Shown here in pieces: positions 22,994 to 28,132 of a DNA stretch of 28,132 nt. A program made the position numbers and the translations under genes. The stretch lies in contig NZ_CANCWQ010000019.1 in NCBI RefSeq assembly GCF_947381555.1, forward strand, positions 1-28,132, given 5' to 3'. This DNA is from Limosilactobacillus pulli. Lineage in GTDB: Bacteria > Bacillota > Bacilli > Lactobacillales > Lactobacillaceae. Numbering within the stretch: position 1 is the first letter of the stretch; every line of letters starts with the position of its first letter. The notes below the pieces were generated by a model that searched no databases, was not told the DNA's origin, and was given only the letters and a program-made list of their open reading frames with translations.

Positions 22994-25720
22994 ATGATGG
23001 CGAAACCTAGTCTTGAAGTAAAGACACGCTTTAAAATGTATAAAAAAGGCAAGCTGTGGTTGGTTGCAGCTGCTGCAACAGCTGGTTTAATGGCTGGTGG
23101 TAACGTTGCGCAAGCTGACAGTAGTACGACAACTAGTAATAGTGATCAAGCTGTTGTTGCTAATACAAATACAGGTGCAAGCAACGATAATAATAGCAAT
23201 GATAACAGCACGGTTGCTTTGACTGCTACGACTGCAGCATCCAGTGATTCACAAGCTGCTACCGTATCTGAAGATACTGTTTCTACTACTGCTAGTGAAT
23301 CAACTTCAGCTACGGATACGGTTCAGAAAGCAACGTCATCAACTGATCAAGAAAGTAATTCTGCTAGTCAAGTTGCAACTGAGGCTTCGAAGGCGGTTGA
23401 AACTGTTGAACAGCCTACTAAGTCAACAACTCAAAACACCCAAAATGATGCTAAAGCTGAAACTGTTTCTAGCGCTGATACTAATACGGTTTCAATGACA
23501 ACGGCAGCAGCAGCTGATACTAACCAGTCATCAACTTCTGCCACTAAGACTACTGAGGTTTACTCAAATGGTCACTGGTACTTAAAAGACCAAAACGGTA
23601 AGAACTTAACGGGTTGGCAAAAGCTTAGTGGTGAACGTACAGTATATTACAATACAGTAGGCCAGATGCAGTATGGGCTACAAACAATTAATGGTAAGAT
23701 CTACTACTTCAACACATGGAGTGGGGAGCGTTATGCCAATCGCGAAGCACAGATCAATGGCAAGTGGTACAACTTTACCAGTGACGGTTCAGCAAGCATT
23801 GGCTTTACGAAGTTAGCTAACGGCAAGACGGTGTACTACAACGCCCAAGGTCAGATGCAGTATGGGCTGCAGACGATTAATAGCAAGATTTACTACTTTA
23901 ATACGTGGAGCGGAGAACGCTATGCCAATCGCGAAGCACAGATCAATGGCAAGTGGTACAATTTTACCAACGACGGTTCAGCAAGCACTGGCTTTACGAA
24001 GTTATCGAGTGGCAAGACGGTCTACTATAACGCCCAAGGTCAGATGCAGTATGGACTACAGACGATCAATAGCAAGATCTACTACTTCAACACATGGAGT
24101 GGGGAGCGCTATGCTAATCGCGAAGCACAGATCAATGGCAAGTGGTACAACTTTACCAACGACGGTTCAGCAAGCACTGGCTTTACGAAGTTATCGAGTG
24201 GCAAGACGGTCTACTATAACGCCCAAGGTCAGATGCAGTATGGACTACAGACGATCAATAGCAAGATCTACTACTTCAACACATGGAGTGGGGAGCGCTA
24301 TGCTAATCGCGAAGCACAGATCAATGGCAAGTGGTACAACTTTACCAACGACGGTTCAGCAAGCACTGGTTTTACCAAACTAGCTAGTGGTAAATTGGTA
24401 TACTATAATGCGCAAGGCCAAATGCAATATGGTGAACAAAAAATCAACAACAATTGGTACTATTTTAATACTTGGAGTGGTGAGGTAGCACGAGGTTGGT
24501 ATACCTTACCAGATGGTCGAGTAGTGTACTACATGTTAAATGAAAATGGTCAAGGCCAAGGTATGTTGCATGGTCAGCAAGAAATTAATGGTTTAACGTA
24601 CTATTTGAATGTTCTTTCTGGTGCAAAGGAAACAGGTGTTGTATATAATGCAAATACTAAGCTTCTGCAATGTTATGGCGGAAAGAACGGTTCCTTGGTT
24701 AAGAGTACTACATTGAAATTGGATGGTAATACTATTTCTGTTGATAATAGTGGAAATATTGCTTTAAAAGACGGGGAAAATGAAATCAATGGGCAATGGT
24801 ATTACTATGATTCAAAAACAAAAACAGTAAAAACAGGTTGGTATAAATTAAGCAATAATCGTGAGGTATACTACGATCTTACGACTGCTCAAATGGTTCA
24901 TGGCGAAAAACAAATAGATGGTTATTGGTACTATTTTAATGTTTTGAATGGTGCTGAGTTTGTCTCACAATTTGCATCGTTAAGTAATAACCGTATCGCT
25001 TACTATAATGATCAAGGTCATATGGTTTACGGTGAACAGAAAATTAATGGTTCATGGTACTACTTTAATCCTGTTAATGGACAAGAAGCTATATCTCAAT
25101 TTATAACTTTAAATGATGGACGTAAAGTTTACTATAACGATCAAGGTCATATGGTAAAAGGATGGCAAACGATTAATGGCAACACGTTCTACTTTAATTT
25201 AGCTAATGGTAATATGTATACTGGTACGCACTATATTGATGGGACTAAGCATACTTTTGGTTCCGATGGTGTAGAGGATACATGGGGATGGCCATTCCCA
25301 GCTGATGGTCGCGGTTATTTCACGGGTGCACAATTATTCGGTGTAAATGCAGGTGGTGAGTTCCGACTGAATGGTTTCCACGATGGTCTTGACTTTGGTT
25401 CAATTGATCATCCAGGCTATGAAGTCCATGCGGTTCACAAGGGGACAGTTACTGGAATCGGTTATGCTTCAGGGCTGGACTGGTACGTATTGATTGATAC
25501 TGGCGAATACTTGACTGTTTACCAAGAAGCTTTCAGCAGTCGTTCTAATATTTGGGTGAGCGTTGGCCAACAAGTTAACGTTGGCGACGTAATTGGTGGA
25601 CGAACGACGGCTCACTTGCATTTGGGAATTACTCGTCAAAAGAACTTTAACGTTGCTTTAGCAAACTCATTTAACAACAATGGAACTTGGATTAATCCAT
25701 TGACTTTGTTGGGAAACTAG
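22994..25720 (+). CDS. Secreted M23 metalloendopeptidase with KxYKxGKxW signal and glucan-binding repeats
   Basis: Secreted protein of 908 residues, probably cutting peptidoglycan cross-bridges. The N terminus carries KMYKKGKLW (14-22), an exact KxYKxGKxW motif, with cleavage likely after AQA (41). Residues 42-190 are a Ser/Thr/Ala-rich linker. Residues 193 to about 760 are aromatic repeats of the kind found in glucan-binding domains of GH70 glucansucrases (KTVYYNAQGQMQYG, INGKIYYFNTWSG, INGKWYNF). They include four nearly identical 63-residue units. The C-terminal domain (about 770-905) is an M23/LytM peptidase with its zinc residues His796 and Asp800 (HDGLD) and the His874-Leu-His876 pair. 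No LPxTG anchor or GH70 catalytic domain is present, so attachment would be through the repeats. The ATG has a GAGGAG site. It has its own promoter with WalR-like half-sites and is followed by a GH25 gene with related repeats. Confidence 0.92.
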   Translation: MMAKPSLEVKTRFKMYKKGKLWLVAAAATAGLMAGGNVAQADSSTTTSNSDQAVVANTNTGASNDNNSNDNSTVALTATTAASSDSQAATVSEDTVSTTASESTSATDTVQKATSSTDQESNSASQVATEASKAVETVEQPTKSTTQNTQNDAKAETVSSADTNTVSMTTAAAADTNQSSTSATKTTEVYSNGHWYLKDQNGKNLTGWQKLSGERTVYYNTVGQMQYGLQTINGKIYYFNTWSGERYANREAQINGKWYNFTSDGSASIGFTKLANGKTVYYNAQGQMQYGLQTINSKIYYFNTWSGERYANREAQINGKWYNFTNDGSASTGFTKLSSGKTVYYNAQGQMQYGLQTINSKIYYFNTWSGERYANREAQINGKWYNFTNDGSASTGFTKLSSGKTVYYNAQGQMQYGLQTINSKIYYFNTWSGERYANREAQINGKWYNFTNDGSASTGFTKLASGKLVYYNAQGQMQYGEQKINNNWYYFNTWSGEVARGWYTLPDGRVVYYMLNENGQGQGMLHGQQEINGLTYYLNVLSGAKETGVVYNANTKLLQCYGGKNGSLVKSTTLKLDGNTISVDNSGNIALKDGENEINGQWYYYDSKTKTVKTGWYKLSNNREVYYDLTTAQMVHGEKQIDGYWYYFNVLNGAEFVSQFASLSNNRIAYYNDQGHMVYGEQKINGSWYYFNPVNGQEAISQFITLNDGRKVYYNDQGHMVKGWQTINGNTFYFNLANGNMYTGTHYIDGTKHTFGSDGVEDTWGWPFPADGRGYFTGAQLFGVNAGGEFRLNGFHDGLDFGSIDHPGYEVHAVHKGTVTGIGYASGLDWYVLIDTGEYLTVYQEAFSSRSNIWVSVGQQVNVGDVIGGRTTAHLHLGITRQKNFNVALANSFNNNGTWINPLTLLGN
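23623..24378 (+). repeat. Four tandem 189-bp coding repeats in the M23 gene
   Basis: Units start at 23623, 23812, 24001 and 24190. Units 3 and 4 look identical or almost so, units 1 and 2 differ at scattered third positions. Each encodes 63 residues. Because 189 is a multiple of three, another frame is also open through the block (23862-24383) and should not be called a gene. Confidence 0.95.
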
Positions 25721-25725
25721 ACAAG

Positions 25726-25759
25726 AAAAAGGGGAGCTTTTAAGGAAGCCCCCTTTTTT
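25726..25759 (+). terminator. Terminator between the M23 and GH25 genes
   Basis: AAAAAGGGG-GCTT pairs with AAGC-CCCCTTTTT and ends in six T residues. Only 46 bases separate it from the next start codon and they contain no convincing promoter, so GH25 expression may depend on read-through. Confidence 0.8.
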
Positions 25760-25805
25760 ATAAGAAAATTTGAACTTTTTTGAATTTTTAATTTGGAGGA
25801 AAGAC

Positions 25806-28132
25806 TTGAATAACGAACGTCAAAAGGTACAAGCATACCAAAATGCACAACAGAAAACTTTGAAAAAATGGACGCTCTTTTCTGGGATTACGCTAACGGC
25901 GCTTAGTTTTGGATTGATTTTGCATTCCGGTACTGCACAAGCAGATGTTACAACTATTAACGACAGTAGCGTGTCACAAGCTACGGCTAATGATGCTAAT
26001 GCCGAATCGGTAGTACTGACTTCAACTTCCGTATCAACTGACAATACGGATGACAGTGCAGAATCGCAAGCTGTAAACAGTAGTAGTAAAAATGATACAT
26101 CAGTAACAGAGGCTGATGCGTCTACATCAACTTCTGATACCCAAACAAGTATTACATCTGATACTGATTCTTCAACACAAGACAGTACTACTGCACAGCA
26201 ATCATCACAAGATTTAAGTAAAAGCAGTTCAGAAAGTACGACAACTGCTACTACTGTTGAAGTTCAGAATAGCAGTTTGGTAACTGACAGTAGTGAGTCT
26301 TCGGCAGTGTCAGAATCTTCCACAACAGCGATTGTTGCAAATACTGATCAAGAAATTGCCTTACAAGCTTTGGCTGCTTACAGTACCTCAGCCGATGCAA
26401 TTGATGTTTCTTCATATCAAGGGGCCATGAGTGTGGGAACTTATTCCTGGCTTAAGAGCCTTGGCGTTAAATATGTTATCGTTAAGCTGACTCAGGGGAC
26501 TACATATACTAATCCATACGCACAAACGCAGATTAACAATGCTAAAGCAGCAGGCCTGGCAATTGCAACCTATGACTATGCGGTTTTCACTGACTCAGCA
26601 TCAGCAATTGCCGAAGCCGATCACTATGCTAACGTTGCTAGTTCTTATGGCTTAGATGGCAGTACGTTGATGATTGCTGATATGGAGGATAGTGTGACTA
26701 AGCGTTCCAACATTGCAGCACTTTTAAATGAATTTTGGAATGAATTGAGTCGCCGTGGTTACACTAATCATGGTGTTTATGCTAGTTACAGCTATGATCA
26801 GACATACAATGTCAGTTCAACGGTTGGTCGTAGCAAGACGTGGATTGCTGCTTATTACTATGACTACTGGAAGAATACCATTTTGAATTCAGACTATGGA
26901 GCATGGCAGTATACTGATAGTTTTAATGGCTATGATGGCTCCATTGATATGGGGATGTTTAGCACCTACATGAGTTTAAACGGTGAAAAACAAGAAAATG
27001 GCTATTGGTATCTGTATAAAAATGGAGTTCGTCAGACTGGTTTCCAGAATCTTTCAGATGGCCGAACTGTTTACTATAACGGTCAGGGTCAAATGCAGTA
27101 TGGTGAGCAAAAAATTAACGGTTATTGGTACTACTTTAATACTTCCTCAGGAGCAATGACGACTGGCTTTCAAAAACTGACTGATGGTCGAACGGTTTAT
27201 TACAATAGTCAAGGTCAAATGCAGTATGGCGAACAAAAAATTAACGGTTATTGGTACTACTTTAATACTTCCTCAGGAGCAATGACGACTGGCTTTCAAA
27301 AATTAACTGATGGTCGAACGGTTTATTACAACAGTCAGGGTCAAATGCAATATGGTAGCCAAATAATTAATGGCAATAAGTATTATTTTAATACTTGGAG
27401 CGGTGCAATGACATTAGGCGAAGTAACTATTGATGGACGTAATTATTACTATAATTCTACAACTGGAATTCAAGAAGTAGGATTAGTTTATAATCAAGTA
27501 ACCAAAAAACTACAATATTATGATCCAATAACAGGAGCATTGAAAACAGGAGTTACTAGTGTAAATAATAATAATAATACAACGATTAAGCTAAATGTTG
27601 ATGGCTCAGTTAATGTGACTAGTTTAACAACCGGTTTGAATAAAATTGGTAATTATACGTATTACTATGATGCTAATAAGAATATCTTTATAGTTGGTTG
27701 GCAAGTAATTAATAACCAAAAATATTATTTCGATATTAATACTGCCCAAATGATAATGGGTGAAAAAAATATTAGTGGATATTGGTATGATTTTAATAAT
27801 AATGGAATTATGCAAAGTAGCTTTGTTAAACTAACTAATGGTAAGACAGTCTACTATAATACTCAAGGCCAAATGCAGTATGGGCTACAGACGATCAATG
27901 GCAAGATCTACTACTTTAACACGTGGAGCGGTGAGATGTACGCCGGCAAAGAAGCGCAGATCAACGGCAAGTGGTACAACTTTACGAGTAATGGGTCGGC
28001 AAGCATCGGCTTTACGAAACTAGCAAGCGGCAAGACGGTCTATTATAATGCGCAGGGTCAGATGCAGTATGGCTTGCAGACGATCAATGGCAAGATCTAC
28101 TACTTTAATACGTGGAGCGGTGAGATGTACGC
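25806..28132 (+). CDS. Secreted GH25 muramidase (lysozyme) with glucan-binding repeats, 3' end outside window
   Basis: Open to the window edge (775 codons, no stop), so partial at its C terminus. It probably hydrolyses the N-acetylmuramic acid-N-acetylglucosamine bond of peptidoglycan outside the cell. The start is TTG 25806 with GGAGGA six bases upstream. A signal peptide (KKWTLFSGITLTALSF...) ends near AQA (46). It does not carry the exact KxYKxGKxW motif of its neighbour. Residues 47-190 are a Ser/Thr-rich linker. Residues 197-395 form the GH25 domain with Asp200 (IDVSSYQG), the catalytic Asp292-x-Glu294 pair (IADMED), and WIAAYYY and GAWQYTD strands. Glucan-binding-type repeats follow from about residue 400, first with a 42-residue period, then an A/T-rich diverged part, then 63-residue units like those of the M23 protein. 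Confidence 0.9.
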   Translation, partial: MNNERQKVQAYQNAQQKTLKKWTLFSGITLTALSFGLILHSGTAQADVTTINDSSVSQATANDANAESVVLTSTSVSTDNTDDSAESQAVNSSSKNDTSVTEADASTSTSDTQTSITSDTDSSTQDSTTAQQSSQDLSKSSSESTTTATTVEVQNSSLVTDSSESSAVSESSTTAIVANTDQEIALQALAAYSTSADAIDVSSYQGAMSVGTYSWLKSLGVKYVIVKLTQGTTYTNPYAQTQINNAKAAGLAIATYDYAVFTDSASAIAEADHYANVASSYGLDGSTLMIADMEDSVTKRSNIAALLNEFWNELSRRGYTNHGVYASYSYDQTYNVSSTVGRSKTWIAAYYYDYWKNTILNSDYGAWQYTDSFNGYDGSIDMGMFSTYMSLNGEKQENGYWYLYKNGVRQTGFQNLSDGRTVYYNGQGQMQYGEQKINGYWYYFNTSSGAMTTGFQKLTDGRTVYYNSQGQMQYGEQKINGYWYYFNTSSGAMTTGFQKLTDGRTVYYNSQGQMQYGSQIINGNKYYFNTWSGAMTLGEVTIDGRNYYYNSTTGIQEVGLVYNQVTKKLQYYDPITGALKTGVTSVNNNNNTTIKLNVDGSVNVTSLTTGLNKIGNYTYYYDANKNIFIVGWQVINNQKYYFDINTAQMIMGEKNISGYWYDFNNNGIMQSSFVKLTNGKTVYYNTQGQMQYGLQTINGKIYYFNTWSGEMYAGKEAQINGKWYNFTSNGSASIGFTKLASGKTVYYNAQGQMQYGLQTINGKIYYFNTWSGEMY
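27093..27344 (+). repeat. 126-bp (42-residue) tandem repeats in the GH25 gene
   Basis: ATGCAGTATGG followed by GAGCAAAAAATTAACGG-type sequence recurs at 27093 and 27219, and a third, more diverged copy begins near 27345. Each copy encodes one YYN.QGQMQYGEQKINGYWYYFN-type unit with SSGAMTTGF. Confidence 0.85.
27839..28132 (+). repeat. 189-bp repeats in the GH25 gene, truncated by the window end
   Basis: ACGATCAATGGCAAGATCTA occurs at 27891 and 28080, a spacing of 189 bases. The sequence closely resembles the M23 gene's repeat block (23623-24378) and is visibly richer in G and C than the preceding 27361-27790. Confidence 0.85.

Noticed and set aside
23623..24378. CRISPR-like or regulatory tandem repeat
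   Set aside because: The repeats are contiguous, 189 bp long, without spacers, and code in frame for glucan-binding-type units.
23862..24383. Second long plus-strand reading frame (173 codons) inside the M23 gene
   Set aside because: It exists only because the 189-bp repeat is a multiple of three and has no stop in that frame. The signal peptide, repeats and catalytic domain are all in the other frame.
22994..25720. GH70 glucansucrase
   Set aside because: The repeats and signal resemble glucansucrases, but there is no GH70 catalytic domain; the C terminus is an M23 peptidase with HxxxD and HxH.

Overview
The window looks like a chromosomal segment of a lactic acid bacterium in the Lactobacillaceae, most probably the genus Limosilactobacillus (reuteri/oris/antri-type). 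This is inferred from strong Shine-Dalgarno sites with frequent TTG starts, extended -10 promoters (TGnTAtaaT type), a KxYKxGKxW secretion signal, glucansucrase-type glucan-binding repeats, and a metabolic set (acetoin reductase, L-2-hydroxyacid dehydrogenase, glutamate-cysteine ligase) typical of these bacteria. The genus is an inference, not a sequence match. There is one tRNA, no rRNA, no CRISPR array and no intact insertion sequence.

Region 1 (1-12640) is mostly single housekeeping or metabolic genes, each with its own terminator: acetoin/diacetyl reductase, O6-alkylguanine-DNA alkyltransferase, asparagine synthase, a 14-TM drug/H+ antiporter broken by an in-frame TAA, a HesB-like protein, a stand-alone glutamate-cysteine ligase behind a leader terminator, an L-2-hydroxyisocaproate-type dehydrogenase, a LOG-family nucleotide phosphoribohydrolase, a small DUF4828-type exported protein, and a two-gene unit of Gfo/Idh/MocA oxidoreductase plus DEAD-box RNA helicase. 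tRNA-Arg(CCU) follows at 12844-12916.

Region 2 (13100-21720) is largely envelope-related: a flavodoxin-GtrA pair whose stop and start codons overlap, methionine aminopeptidase, a 989-residue LTA-synthase-family protein with an extra polytopic N-terminal domain resembling a degenerate acyltransferase-3 module, a YihY/BrkB membrane protein, RecX, and a two-gene glycan unit (initiating phosphoglycosyltransferase plus a DUF4422 protein).

Region 3 (21721-28132) is a cell-wall-remodelling island. It holds a lipoprotein of unknown function with a phased array of WalR-like half-sites over its promoter, a 908-residue M23 endopeptidase with a KxYKxGKxW signal and long glucan-binding repeats, and a GH25 muramidase with related repeats that runs off the window end. 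The two hydrolases would cut peptide and glycan strands of peptidoglycan respectively while sharing a glucan-binding anchor. WalR-like sites before the lipoprotein and M23 genes suggest control by the essential WalRK wall-homeostasis system. The most original points are the LTA-synthase fusion, the WalR-like array, and the paired glucan-anchored hydrolases whose repeats appear to be exchanging sequence.
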